Shown here in pieces: positions 53,296 through 62,848 of a stretch of 64,000 nt of DNA; positions within the stretch are counted from its first letter, which is position 1, and each line of letters starts with the position of its first letter. The DNA is from Pedobacter zeae (lineage in GTDB: Bacteria; Bacteroidota; Bacteroidia; Sphingobacteriales; Sphingobacteriaceae): NCBI RefSeq assembly GCF_014196715.1, contig NZ_JACIEF010000002.1, positions 806,001 to 870,000 of the forward strand, read 5' to 3'. The notes under the pieces are model-generated. The model was given only the letters and a program-made list of their open reading frames with translations. It did not search any database and had not been told where the DNA came from. The translations under genes and the position numbers were made by a program.

Positions 53296-53769
53296 ATGGA
53301 AGCTAAAATTGGAATCAGCGCGGAACACCTGGCAGAGGTAGCGCATTCTTTAAGTAAAATTCTTGCCGACGAATTTGTGCTTTACACTAAAACCCGTAAA
53401 GCGCACTGGAACGTAGAGGGACCCGATTTTTACAATAAACACAAGTTTTTTGAAGAGCAATACAATCAGCTCGCTGATATTATAGATGACGTGGCAGAGC
53501 GAATCCGTAAACTGGGCCACTATGCTCCGGCCACGCTTAAGCAATACCTGGAGCTTACACACTTAACGGAGGACGACCGGGGGAAAAACGATGCAACAAG
53601 TTATATTAAAACATTGCTTTCAGATCATGAAAGTATCTTAATTCACTTAAGAGAGAACATTAATAATTATGCCACAGCCTTAAAAGATGCCGGAACAAGC
53701 GATTATATTACCGCATTAATGGAAACACATGAGACGATGGCGTGGATGTTAAGGGCTCATTTATCTTAA
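53296..53769 (+). CDS. dps: Dps-family ferritin-like protein
   Basis: A 157-aa four-helix ferritin-like protein. The ferroxidase residues are present: KTRKAHWNVEGPDFYNKH, then FEEQYNQLADIIDDVAERIRKLG. Dps forms a dodecamer that oxidises Fe(II) with hydrogen peroxide and can coat DNA. It is a strong sign that the operon responds to stress. It starts 21 bp after the DoxX gene. Confidence 0.93.
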   Translation: MEAKIGISAEHLAEVAHSLSKILADEFVLYTKTRKAHWNVEGPDFYNKHKFFEEQYNQLADIIDDVAERIRKLGHYAPATLKQYLELTHLTEDDRGKNDATSYIKTLLSDHESILIHLRENINNYATALKDAGTSDYITALMETHETMAWMLRAHLS

Positions 53770-53778
53770 TAATCAAAT

Positions 53779-54456
53779 ATGGAAGAAAAGCAGAACAACG
53801 TCTGGTTTGTAACCCTGGTATTAACGCTCATAGCTGGCTATTGCGACAGCATTACATTCGTTGCGGCAGATAAGATATTTTCTGCGCATGTTACCGGAAA
53901 CTTTATCGTTTTTGCCTACCAGCTCATCAAAGGTGGTGGCGCAGATGCATGGATAAAACTGTTAACTTTTCCGGTATTTATGCTATCGGTGATGGTAGGC
54001 GGATGGATTGCCGCGAGGTTTTCCAATAAACATTTTTTGCTGCTGATAGAAGGTTTTGTTCTTTTAATTGCCGGTGCTTTGGCCTATGGATTCTGTTATA
54101 TAAATAATACGGAAGTTACCTGGCCCATGTATGTGGTGGTGATGATTACCGTATTTGCAATGGGTTTCCAGAATGCCTATGGAAAACTTTTTGCCAAAGA
54201 TACTTTCGGCCCAACCACCATGATGACCGGAAATGTGACCCAGTTTGCGCTTGATATCAGGTCGTATTGCAACTCAGGCTTTAAAAATGCTGATTTTCTT
54301 TCGGGAATTTACAAAGGATTGGTTACGCTCGGCGGCTTTTTACTGGGATGTATAATGGGCGCCTGTATTGGGAAATTATTGGGGCTCGCAGGCATGGTAT
54401 TGCCCGGTATTGCCATGGCAATTTGCTATTTCGCAACAGATAAAAGCAAAGCTTGA
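53779..54456 (+). CDS. YoaK family (DUF1275) membrane protein
   Basis: A 225-aa protein with six predicted membrane helices. Family motifs: LIAGYCDSITFVA at helix 1, HVTGNFIVFA, and TMMTGNVTQFALDI. The function is unknown; proteins of this group are widespread in soil bacteria. It is 9 bp after dps and 6 bp before the sensor kinase. Confidence 0.88.
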   Translation: MEEKQNNVWFVTLVLTLIAGYCDSITFVAADKIFSAHVTGNFIVFAYQLIKGGGADAWIKLLTFPVFMLSVMVGGWIAARFSNKHFLLLIEGFVLLIAGALAYGFCYINNTEVTWPMYVVVMITVFAMGFQNAYGKLFAKDTFGPTTMMTGNVTQFALDIRSYCNSGFKNADFLSGIYKGLVTLGGFLLGCIMGACIGKLLGLAGMVLPGIAMAICYFATDKSKA

Positions 54457-54462
54457 TTCCAA

Positions 54463-56763
54463 ATGTACGTTCAATCCAAATCTGCCTGTTGCTCCTTTAG
54501 TAAAGCGATAATTTTGCTGGCAGTAATCCTGTTCTTGATTCCTGATCTGCTAGCGGGTCAGGAAATTAAGACAAAAACAGCGTTTAATGAGGCTGCGGCA
54601 AAATTAGCAATATTAAAAGCGGGCCCTGAAAAGGTTGATGTACTGGTTAATCTAGGCACTTACTACTTGAATCTGCCCGGAGAGGTCAAAACCGATCTGA
54701 ATACCGCATTGCGTTATCAGGCCCAGGGTTTTGCTTTAGCTAATCAAATACGATATTCTCAGGGTATAGCAAAAGCGTTGATTCTTCAAGCAGATATTAC
54801 CCGCGAATCGGGCGATAAACCGGGTAGCGAAAAAATATACAACCAGGCAATCGGTTATGCCGGTAAACATCATTTGGTTAATGAACTGGCACGTGCTTAT
54901 GCTGCAAAAGGTCAGCTTTATGGGAATGAAGGCATTGATTTGGATCAGAAAATCAAATACAATAAACAGGCATTAAAACTATATCGTCAGGCCGGGAACA
55001 GATTAGAAGAAGGAAATTCTTTAAACAACCTTGGAGATTATTACAATATCAAAGGGCAGGCCGCTTATGCGATCACCCTGATGGATTCGTCTTTACTTGC
55101 TTATAAAGCTGTAGATTTTAAAGAGTTGCAGGGCGTTTACAATAATCTATGTATTGCCAATAACAGCCTGGGTAATTTAGCGCAGGCGTTGAAATATGGT
55201 CTGTTGGCAGAGAAAACTGCAGAACAGCTAGGGGATACAACCTTACAGCGAAGCTCCATTAATAATCATTTGGGCTTAACTTATTTCTACTTAAGAAACG
55301 ACCCGAAAGCGCTGGAATACTGGACTGAGGCCGAAAAAATTGCGGAGAAATACAAAGATCCCAACTACATTCTTACTATTGTAGCCAATATCACCACGGC
55401 TTTAGTGCGGATGAAAAGATTTGAGGAAGGGACATCAATTTTGATTAAAACCATTAAAAAATTCCCGCCTCAGGATGTACAGATGAAGCTAAGAATACCT
55501 TATATTCTTTTTAATGCTTATTACGATATCAGGGCTTATGCCAAAGCAGAACCTTATTATCAGCAGCTTTTAAAGTTCCATCATGATCTTCCAAAGGATG
55601 ATCCTAACCAGATCTATCTCTATAGAAGCATTATCAAAAAAATGGTTCACGAGAAACAGTATTCGGCAGTTATGGTATACCTCAGGGAACATGAAAAACA
55701 AAGCCTCGAGCAAAAGAATATTTTAGCACTTTCCCAGTTATACAGGCTTTGGTATCACGTAGATTCTGCCCAGAATAAACCCTGGGAGGCTATTGCACAC
55801 TACAAAAGCTTTAAAAGGTTATCAGATTCGATCGCTAACAGCGAGAAAACAAAGCAGATGGCCGGTTTGGAAATCGAATATCAAACCGAAAAAAAGAATA
55901 AAGATATTGCCTTGCTGAGCCAAAAAAATCAGCTACAGCAAGTAAGGATTGAAAGCGATGAGCGAACGCGGTCCTTATTTATCGGGGGCCTGGTTGTTGT
56001 GATGCTTTTTGCCGGATTGATTTATAACCGCTATAGGCTAAAGAAAAAAAGTAACCTGATTTTAGAACAGAAGCAAAAGGAAATTAATGAGCAGAATGAA
56101 TTGCTTCGCAAAATACTCGGAGAAAAGGAATGGCTTTTACGCGAAATTCATCACCGGGTTAAAAACAACCTTCAGATTGTAATCAGTTTGCTCAATACCC
56201 AGTCAGCCTACCTCGATAATGACGATGCGCTGATTGCCATCAGGAACAGCCAGAACCGGATGCATGCCATGTCGCTCATCCATCAAAAACTATATCAATC
56301 AGATAATCTGGCTGAAATAGACATGGATTGGTACATCAAGGAACTGGTTGATTATATGGTAGAATGTTTTAGCACCGATAGAAAAATCCAGTTTGAGCTT
56401 CATACCGAATCCATCAGGTTAGACGTTGCGCAGGCAGTGCCGTTAGGGTTAATTTTAAACGAAGCAATCAGCAACACCATAAAATATGCTTTTCCGGATG
56501 GTATGAAAGGTAAAGTATTGATATCCCTTTTGATGAAAGATGAAAATGATTGTGAGCTAAGAATTGCCGATAATGGAGTGGGGCTGCCGGCAGGTTTTGA
56601 CGCAGATAGTTCAGATTCCCTGGGAATGAGTTTAATGACTGGCTTGACCCTGCAGTTAAACGGTGAGATTGATATGTGGAATGAAGATGGTCTGATCCTC
56701 AATATAAGGTTTAAAAAGCACAGCGAACTATCTCCGGAAACCGTTAACCAGATAAACAACTAG
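54463..56763 (+). CDS. TPR sensor histidine kinase (HisKA_2 type), copy 2
   Basis: A 766-aa paralogue of the kinase at 43837. N-terminal signal (about 12-32), about 450 residues of TPR-like repeats, a membrane helix at about 505-523, then [31 protein letters not shown] and DNGVGLP. It is embedded in the 13-gene operon without an adjacent regulator, so it probably signals to one of the two REC activators upstream, forming feedback. That wiring is inference. Confidence 0.93.
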   Translation: MYVQSKSACCSFSKAIILLAVILFLIPDLLAGQEIKTKTAFNEAAAKLAILKAGPEKVDVLVNLGTYYLNLPGEVKTDLNTALRYQAQGFALANQIRYSQGIAKALILQADITRESGDKPGSEKIYNQAIGYAGKHHLVNELARAYAAKGQLYGNEGIDLDQKIKYNKQALKLYRQAGNRLEEGNSLNNLGDYYNIKGQAAYAITLMDSSLLAYKAVDFKELQGVYNNLCIANNSLGNLAQALKYGLLAEKTAEQLGDTTLQRSSINNHLGLTYFYLRNDPKALEYWTEAEKIAEKYKDPNYILTIVANITTALVRMKRFEEGTSILIKTIKKFPPQDVQMKLRIPYILFNAYYDIRAYAKAEPYYQQLLKFHHDLPKDDPNQIYLYRSIIKKMVHEKQYSAVMVYLREHEKQSLEQKNILALSQLYRLWYHVDSAQNKPWEAIAHYKSFKRLSDSIANSEKTKQMAGLEIEYQTEKKNKDIALLSQKNQLQQVRIESDERTRSLFIGGLVVVMLFAGLIYNRYRLKKKSNLILEQKQKEINEQNELLRKILGEKEWLLREIHHRVKNNLQIVISLLNTQSAYLDNDDALIAIRNSQNRMHAMSLIHQKLYQSDNLAEIDMDWYIKELVDYMVECFSTDRKIQFELHTESIRLDVAQAVPLGLILNEAISNTIKYAFPDGMKGKVLISLLMKDENDCELRIADNGVGLPAGFDADSSDSLGMSLMTGLTLQLNGEIDMWNEDGLILNIRFKKHSELSPETVNQINN

Positions 56764-56765
56764 CA

Positions 56766-57068
56766 ATGGAATCAGCAGATTTTACCATCCATAATAATAC
56801 CGGTAACCTTCAGTTCGAAATTGCGCTGGAAGGGGAAGTGGCTTACCTGTCGTACCGGTTTTATAAAAAAGACATCGCCTTTATGCACACGTTTGTGCCT
56901 AAAGTTCTGGAGGGCCGGGGCCTTGCTTCGGCGTTGGCAAAATATGCATTTAGCTATGCTAAAGCCCATCAGAAATTAGTGATGGTGTACTGCCCTTTTG
57001 TGGCAAAATTTATCAGTACCCATCCGGAATATAACGACCAAATTAATCAATCATACCGCGGGCGGTAA
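56766..57068 (+). CDS. GNAT family N-acetyltransferase (YidJ-like), copy 1
   Basis: A 100-aa minimal GNAT domain. The acetyl-CoA loop is in VPKVLEGRGLASALAKYAFSY. It ends YCPFVAKFISTHPEYNDQI, the pattern of small YidJ-like acetyltransferases. The substrate is unknown. It is related to the GNAT gene at 58021; the two flank the ring-cleaving dioxygenase gene. Confidence 0.82.
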   Translation: MESADFTIHNNTGNLQFEIALEGEVAYLSYRFYKKDIAFMHTFVPKVLEGRGLASALAKYAFSYAKAHQKLVMVYCPFVAKFISTHPEYNDQINQSYRGR

Positions 57069-57081
57069 AAAAACAAAAACA

Positions 57082-58017
57082 ATGGAAAATACAATTTTAG
57101 GTTTGCATCACATTACCGCCATTGCGGGAAATGCACAACGAAACTTCGATTTTTATACCAAGACACTGGGTTTACGCCTGGTAAAGAAAACCGTAAACTT
57201 TGACGATCCGGGTACTTACCACCTGTATTATGGCGACGAAATCGGCCATGCGGGTACGATATTGACTTTTTTTCCGTGGGATGGGATTGGGCAGGGTACT
57301 GAAGGAGTGGGTATGGCTACCGAGATTGGTTATGCGGTACCGGAAGGGAGCCTGGATTTTTGGAAAGAACGTTTTAATGAGGCTAAAGTAAAAACGGCCG
57401 GGCTTACCGAGCGTTTTGGCGAGCAGCTACTCACTTTCAAAGATCCGGATGGTTTATCTTTAAGTTTAATCGTGCCGGAGACAGAGGATTTAAGGAAACC
57501 ATGGGAAACGAGTGAGGTCAAAGCTGAACACGCAACCAAAGGCTTTCACAGCACCACTTTAAATTTGCAGCGTATTGATGAAACGGCAAAGGTATTAACA
57601 GATATTTTTGGCTACCGCTTATTAAAGCAGGAAGGTAATCGCTACCGGTTTGTTACCGATGCGGTGAAGACTGCTGCTATTGTCGATTTATTGGAAAATC
57701 CAGGTGGTAACCGCGGAAGAAATGCTGCGGGCACCAATCATCATGTGGCTTTCCGTGTATCAAATGAAGAAGTGCAAATGGAATTTAGAGAGAAAATCAG
57801 GAGTAAAAACTTAAATATCACGCCAAAAATTGATAGAGATTATTTCTACTCCCTCTATTTCCGTGAGCCAGGAGGCGTACTTTTCGAAATCGCTACCGAT
57901 AATCCTGGCTTTACAGTAGATGAACCGCTGAATGAGCTGGGCACACATTTAAAACTTCCTCGTCAGCATGAACATCTAAGAGCAGAGCTCGATCAGTTAC
58001 TCCCAAAAATAAATTAA
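57082..58017 (+). CDS. Ring-cleaving dioxygenase (VOC superfamily, MhqO-like)
   Basis: A 311-aa protein with two glyoxalase/VOC repeats. The metal ligands are in LGLHHITAIAG, HHVAFRV and GGVLFEIATDNPG. Bacillus MhqO, a homologue, acts in resistance to hydroquinones and catechols. The open frame continues upstream to 56998 inside the GNAT gene; the ATG at 57082 is chosen because it gives the conserved N-terminus. It sits with a carboxylesterase as in the Bacillus mhq group. Confidence 0.87.
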   Translation: MENTILGLHHITAIAGNAQRNFDFYTKTLGLRLVKKTVNFDDPGTYHLYYGDEIGHAGTILTFFPWDGIGQGTEGVGMATEIGYAVPEGSLDFWKERFNEAKVKTAGLTERFGEQLLTFKDPDGLSLSLIVPETEDLRKPWETSEVKAEHATKGFHSTTLNLQRIDETAKVLTDIFGYRLLKQEGNRYRFVTDAVKTAAIVDLLENPGGNRGRNAAGTNHHVAFRVSNEEVQMEFREKIRSKNLNITPKIDRDYFYSLYFREPGGVLFEIATDNPGFTVDEPLNELGTHLKLPRQHEHLRAELDQLLPKIN

Positions 58018-58020
58018 ATC

Positions 58021-58320
58021 ATGGCAGAAATTAAATTAAACATACAGGGTGAGCCCAATTCATTCGATGTATATGATGAGGATGGAAAAGTGGGCGAAAT
58101 GATTTTTGAGCTAAAAAATCAGAACTTAACCGTTTACCATACAGAGGTAGATACTGAAAAAGAGGGGAAAGGCTATGCAAAACTACTGCTTGATGCTATG
58201 GTGAATTACGTTCGCGAAAACAAATTAAAGGTAATTCCACTGTGCCCTTACGTACATTTACAGTTTAGAAGACACGAAGGTTTATATCAGGATATCTGGA
58301 ACAAAGAACACGAAAATTAA
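58021..58320 (+). CDS. GNAT family N-acetyltransferase, copy 2
   Basis: A 99-aa minimal GNAT protein. The acetyl-CoA loop is in TEKEGKGYAKLLLDAMVNYV, and it ends VIPLCPYVHLQFRRHE. Paralogous to the GNAT gene at 56766. It starts 3 bp after the dioxygenase and ends 2 bp before the carboxylesterase, so the four are translationally coupled. Confidence 0.82.
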   Translation: MAEIKLNIQGEPNSFDVYDEDGKVGEMIFELKNQNLTVYHTEVDTEKEGKGYAKLLLDAMVNYVRENKLKVIPLCPYVHLQFRRHEGLYQDIWNKEHEN

Positions 58321-58322
58321 CT

Positions 58323-58937
58323 ATGAAAGCATTTATAGAAGCAGGGAAAAGCCTTAGTGAAGCCGAAAATGTTTTAATCATGATCCACGGCCGTGGCGGT
58401 ACGGCAGAAGATATATTAAACCTGGCACCCAGTCTAAATGTGGATTCTTATGCGTTGGTAGCTCCTCAGGCACCTCACAATACCTGGTACCCGAAAAGTT
58501 TTTTGGTGCCGAGGGTAGAAAATGAACCTTATTTATCTGATGCTTTAAAACAGATAGACGATTTGGTCGGCCATCTGGAAAAGAGCGGTTTTTCAAAAAA
58601 ACAGATTTACTTTCTGGGTTTTTCTCAGGGTGCCTGCTTAGCTTTGGATTACGTAGCTGCTCATGGTACCCGTTATGGTGGCATTGCCGCATTTACAGGT
58701 GGTTTAATTGGTGATGTGGTTGATCACCGGAACTACCGTGGTGATTTCGATGAAACCCCGGTTTTTATCGGTAGCAGTGATCCCGATTTTCATGTTCCGG
58801 TAAGCAGGGTGAAAGAAACGACTATTTTACTCGAAGGGTTGGGTGCCAGGGTTACTGAGGTTATTTATCAGCATATGGGACATACCATCACCCACCAGGA
58901 GATTATGCAGGTGAACAGGTTGATCTTTACCGCGTAA
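58323..58937 (+). CDS. Carboxylesterase/phospholipase-type alpha/beta hydrolase (MhqD-like)
   Basis: A 204-aa alpha/beta hydrolase. The oxyanion region is MIHGRGGTAEDIL, the nucleophile Ser is in FLGFSQGACLALDY, and Asp and His are in IGSSDPDFHVPVSRV and HMGHTITHQEI. MhqD, the Bacillus homologue, is encoded with MhqO and works on quinone or aromatic compounds. It follows the second GNAT gene by 2 bp. Confidence 0.87.
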   Translation: MKAFIEAGKSLSEAENVLIMIHGRGGTAEDILNLAPSLNVDSYALVAPQAPHNTWYPKSFLVPRVENEPYLSDALKQIDDLVGHLEKSGFSKKQIYFLGFSQGACLALDYVAAHGTRYGGIAAFTGGLIGDVVDHRNYRGDFDETPVFIGSSDPDFHVPVSRVKETTILLEGLGARVTEVIYQHMGHTITHQEIMQVNRLIFTA

Positions 58938-58943
58938 AGAAAA

Positions 58944-59582
58944 ATGGAAAAAGAGACGGCAAGAATTGAGGCATTCAGCGATGGTGTATTCGCCATCGCC
59001 GTAACCTTGCTGGTACTGGAGCTCCATGTACCGGCATTTGATGTGGGTAAAAAACCTGCGATGCTACTGACCGAACTAAAGGCAGAATGGCCAGGTTATA
59101 TCGCTTTTGTTATCTCTTTTTTTAGTATTTTTATTATCTGGGTAAATCATCATAAAGTTTTCAAACAGATTTACAGAAGGGATACCGGGCTGATGTTTGC
59201 CAATGGGCTTGTCCTGTTCCTGGTGTCGCTTGTTTCGTATCCCAGCGCATTATTAGCCAGGTTCTACCTGAGTGAGAGTAAGCAAGTTTCGGTAACGATC
59301 TATACCGGACTTTTCCTGTTGATCAATATTGCCTTTAACTTATTATGGTACCAGGCCGTTAAGGGTAAGGATTTACTTCGGCCCGGAATCAATGAGCAGG
59401 CAATTAAGCAGTTAAGAGATAATTTTCTATACGGTTTTCCCACTTACCTGGCAGCGTTTATAATTTCGTTTTTCTTTCCGGATGCTGCAATCCTAATCTG
59501 TATACTATTATGGGTGTTCTGGGCGATATCGTCAAAGAAAATAAATTTCACAGATAAAACGCACCATCCAAATCCCAAGTAA
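58944..59582 (+). CDS. TMEM175-like (DUF1211) potassium channel family protein
   Basis: A 212-aa protein with six predicted helices. The signature RIEAFSDGVFAIAVTLLVLEL is the pore helix of TMEM175 family channels (FSDG). Bacterial members form K+ channels. It is the last gene of the operon, 6 bp after the esterase. Confidence 0.88.
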   Translation: MEKETARIEAFSDGVFAIAVTLLVLELHVPAFDVGKKPAMLLTELKAEWPGYIAFVISFFSIFIIWVNHHKVFKQIYRRDTGLMFANGLVLFLVSLVSYPSALLARFYLSESKQVSVTIYTGLFLLINIAFNLLWYQAVKGKDLLRPGINEQAIKQLRDNFLYGFPTYLAAFIISFFFPDAAILICILLWVFWAISSKKINFTDKTHHPNPK

Positions 59583-59608
59583 CGCCAGGTTATTATTTTA
59601 TTTTTGAC

Positions 59609-59777
59609 TTAAATCCATCCCTGAGGATTAGGCTCACCTGGTTCTTTGATGAGCAGGTAATTCTTGTTCAGATACGTTATCTCGTCTTTAGCCTGGTCTT
59701 TTAGCGAAATATCGTGAGTTGTTTTGCCAGAGTTTTTTCAAATAGTCTTTTAATTCAGGCATTTTACCATTTGGCAT
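59609..59777 (-). pseudogene. Frameshifted remnant of a small protein gene
   Basis: 169 bp between an ATG (59777) and a TAA (59609), one base too many for an open frame. The first 20 codons read MPNGKMPELKDYLKKLWQNN and the last 30 read THDISLKDQAKDEITYLNKN, then YLLIKEPGEPNPQGWI. A single extra base near AACAACTCACG breaks the frame. I do not recognise the family. It fills the gap between the operon and the second GAF-type activator. Confidence 0.55.
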
Positions 59778-59812
59778 ATTGTTTGAATTCGCCGGACTGA
59801 ACTTAACCAGGC

Positions 59813-61471
59813 ATGAAAAACAAAGAACACGCATTAAGCAAGGAAATTTACAGTAAAAAAAAGCCTATTGCTGAAGATTTTTTTAGCGAAAATAAATTCA
59901 GGGTAGCGGTTGCCGGTTTCAATTTGAGCGAACTTCTCGAAGGGATATATGCTAAATTGAATCCATTGTTTGCTGTAGATTGTATTGCAATTGTTCTTTA
60001 TGATGCGCGCTTGAGTCATATTGTCGATTCGCATGTCTGTGGGATGATCTCAGGAAGCATTCCATGTTCATCTTCTGTAGTTGGGCCGGTCGATTTCTCG
60101 GAGATTACAAAAGAAATTTCCAGGCTCGATTTTCCTATTCTGCGTTCCAGGGAAGAGTGGGAGGAGGTTTTTGGTCAGAACCACAGGATAGGCAATCACG
60201 ATGCAGAATACCAATTTCATGGTTATATTCCCATTGAAACAAACGGAAGAATTTACGGAACTTTTGAGCTGCACAATCTGGAACGGCAGCTCAGTACCGA
60301 AGGGCTAACCTTTTGCTGTAATGTAGCAGAATTTATTGCCGGTTTATTTTCAGTTACGGAGAAAAAGGGAAAGGAAACCAGTTGGCAACCGGTACTTCAT
60401 CCCCATTCCGGAGGAGATTGCCATCAAGAAAAAGTGCAGCAGCTGGAAGCCGAAATCGAAAGGCTTAAAAGCAGCCTGGAGGAGTTTCATTTATTCGAGG
60501 TAGAAAAAATACCTGGGCTAAATACCCATGAGGAGATTATCGGCCATTCCGAGCAAATGCGCTCGGTATTCAGCTTACTCAGCAAGATTTCGCCCACAGA
60601 TTCGACGGTGCTTATTCTTGGTGAAACCGGTACGGGAAAGGAGCTCATTGCCAGGGCAATACATCATGCCTCGGGCAGGGCATCAGAAAAACTGATCAAG
60701 GTAAATTGCGCGGCGATCCCTCCAAATCTGATCGAGTCTGAGCTGTTCGGACACGAAAAGGGCGCTTTTACCGGAGCTACAGAGAAACGCGTGGGTAAAT
60801 TTGAACTGGCTGACAAGGGCACTATATTTCTGGATGAAATAGGGGAACTGCCCCTTGAGTTGCAGGTCAAATTATTGCGAGTGCTCCAGGAGAAAGAAGT
60901 TGAGCCCATTGGCGGAAAAAAAACTATCCGAACAGATGTGAGGGTTATTTCGGCAACCAACCGGAATCTCTTATCCGAAGTGGAGGCCGGTCGTTTCCGG
61001 CAAGATTTGTTTTACCGGTTAAATGTATTTCCGCTAACGGTACCATCATTGAGGGAGCGCAGAACTGATATTCCGCTTTTGGCAACACATTTTCTGAAGA
61101 AATTTGCCGCGAAATCCAACCGGGTTTTAGAAGGCTTTTCTAAGAGGGCCATAACCATGCTGGTCAACTATAGCTGGCCCGGAAATGTAAGGGAATTGGA
61201 GCATTTAATTGAGCGGCATGTGGTGATGAGCCAGGGGAGGCTGATTAATAGGATCGAAATTCCTGATCAATCGAATTTCAGTAACCAAGATCATAATGGC
61301 CCGGTAAAAACTATTTTTGAGAATGAACGGGACCATATCTTTGCCGTACTGGAGTTATGTAATGGTAGAATTTCGGGTAAGAACGGTGCTGCAAAACTTT
61401 TGGGAGTTCCGGCAACAACACTCAATTCAAAGATCAAAAGGTTGGGACTGGCAAAGAAACATACGATTTAA
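59813..61471 (+). CDS. Sigma-54 activator with GAF sensor, no receiver domain, copy 2
   Basis: A 552-aa protein. GAF-like domain (about 35-185, with DFPILRSREEWEEVFGQN), a coiled coil (QLEAEIERLKSSLEEF), then AAA+: [34 protein letters not shown], and the [23 protein letters not shown]. It closes the sigma-54 cluster on the right. The GAF domain has two Cys-containing stretches, so redox or small-molecule sensing is possible. Confidence 0.93.
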   Translation: MKNKEHALSKEIYSKKKPIAEDFFSENKFRVAVAGFNLSELLEGIYAKLNPLFAVDCIAIVLYDARLSHIVDSHVCGMISGSIPCSSSVVGPVDFSEITKEISRLDFPILRSREEWEEVFGQNHRIGNHDAEYQFHGYIPIETNGRIYGTFELHNLERQLSTEGLTFCCNVAEFIAGLFSVTEKKGKETSWQPVLHPHSGGDCHQEKVQQLEAEIERLKSSLEEFHLFEVEKIPGLNTHEEIIGHSEQMRSVFSLLSKISPTDSTVLILGETGTGKELIARAIHHASGRASEKLIKVNCAAIPPNLIESELFGHEKGAFTGATEKRVGKFELADKGTIFLDEIGELPLELQVKLLRVLQEKEVEPIGGKKTIRTDVRVISATNRNLLSEVEAGRFRQDLFYRLNVFPLTVPSLRERRTDIPLLATHFLKKFAAKSNRVLEGFSKRAITMLVNYSWPGNVRELEHLIERHVVMSQGRLINRIEIPDQSNFSNQDHNGPVKTIFENERDHIFAVLELCNGRISGKNGAAKLLGVPATTLNSKIKRLGLAKKHTI

Positions 61472-61678
61472 ACAGCGAAACCACCATCGTACAACATACA
61501 GTAGAAAACGAATTTCATCGCTGTGATCATGCTGATGGGAAATTCCAAAAGGCCTGATCGCAAAGTCCCAGCTAATTCTCAGATCATTATCACATAGGAT
61601 AAAAAATAGTTATTTTCTCCTCTTGAACACTTACAGAAGAAACAGAGGTAGACGAGAATCTTTATTCTTAATTTTTTT

Positions 61679-61706
61679 ATCATAGGACAACTATCTGCCC
61701 TATGAT
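61679..61706. repeat. Inverted repeat ATCATAGG / CCTATGAT before the TlpA-like gene
   Basis: Perfect 8-bp arms separated by 12 nt, 24 bp before the start codon. A third related half-site, CATAGGA, is at 61591. It may be an operator or a leader hairpin. Confidence 0.5.
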
Positions 61707-61729
61707 AACTTAAGAACTTAGTCCTTCCT

Positions 61730-62848
61730 ATGAAAGCTATTTTTATAACATTTTTTTTATTTCTGCATTTTTTTATAGCCAATGATTCTATTGCGCAGAA
61801 AAAGTACCCTTATAACATTACAGGAATAATAAGCAAGCCTGTCAATACAAAAATCTACCTGGCGTTAGATTCTGGTGTGGCTAACAGCCAAAAAAAAATC
61901 ATAGATTCTGCGGCAATAGTCAATGGTGCATTCAATCTAAAAGGACAAACCAATATAGGCATGTATGCCATATTTGTTTCTTCGAACAAGCAGTGGAAAC
62001 GTGTATTTGTGGATGGCAGTAAAATCAGCATAATGATGAATAAAGATTCCACCTACATGGCGAAAGTTACCGGTTCGTTAGAAATGGATTTATTGGAACA
62101 ATTCGATAAAAAAATCAAGCCAATAAAATCAATAGAGCAAAAATTACTGGAAACGATGCTTGGGTATCAAAAGAGACAGCGTACCGATTCATTAAATTTG
62201 GTTCTCCCGGAATTTAAGGCGACCCAAGCCAGGCTTTACCAAGAGGTTAAGGAATTTCTTACTGTGCATCCAAACTCGTATGCTGCACTAGACCTATACG
62301 ATAGATATGGAAAAAAGCTTTACAGTGATTCTGTTATAATTTCGAAAATAAATGCAATGCCGGAAAAATATAAAGAGCTTGGACTATACAGATCAATTCT
62401 ATCTAAACACCAGTCAACATTAACATTTGCTGTTGGCCATCTTTTTCAGGATTTCGAACTGCCTGAGCATATTGATAACCGGCTGTTCAATACCAAATCT
62501 TTAGATGGCAAATATAAGTTAATTGATTTCTGGGCAAGTTGGTGCGTGCCCTGCAGAAATGAAAACCCCAATTTGAAGAAACAGTATAGCAAATACCAGA
62601 AAAAAGGTTTTGAGATCGTATCCGTTAGCATAGATACTGATACCCTGGCATGGAAGCGGGCTATAAAAGAAGGTCAATTGCCTTGGAAGCAGGTGATTGC
62701 CAGGCAGAAAGATCCCAGAATTTCGGCTTATCATATTATTCAGATACCGACTTCGTACCTGGTTGATCCTAAAGGAAAAATCATAGCCATCAATCCCCGC
62801 GGTGAAAAGCTGGAGAAAGAGTTAGCCAAAATATTTAATGATATTTAA
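61730..62848 (+). CDS. TlpA-like thioredoxin-fold protein with DUF4369 N-terminal domain
   Basis: A 372-aa exported protein. Signal peptide at 1-23 (FIANDSIAQ). The N-terminal ~110 residues match DUF4369, and the C-terminal ~140 residues form a thioredoxin domain with the redox motif FWASWCVPCRNENP (CVPC). Expected to act as a thiol-disulfide reductase in the periplasm or at the cell surface. The pairing with the sigma-54 cluster is not evident. Confidence 0.9.
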   Translation: MKAIFITFFLFLHFFIANDSIAQKKYPYNITGIISKPVNTKIYLALDSGVANSQKKIIDSAAIVNGAFNLKGQTNIGMYAIFVSSNKQWKRVFVDGSKISIMMNKDSTYMAKVTGSLEMDLLEQFDKKIKPIKSIEQKLLETMLGYQKRQRTDSLNLVLPEFKATQARLYQEVKEFLTVHPNSYAALDLYDRYGKKLYSDSVIISKINAMPEKYKELGLYRSILSKHQSTLTFAVGHLFQDFELPEHIDNRLFNTKSLDGKYKLIDFWASWCVPCRNENPNLKKQYSKYQKKGFEIVSVSIDTDTLAWKRAIKEGQLPWKQVIARQKDPRISAYHIIQIPTSYLVDPKGKIIAINPRGEKLEKELAKIFNDI

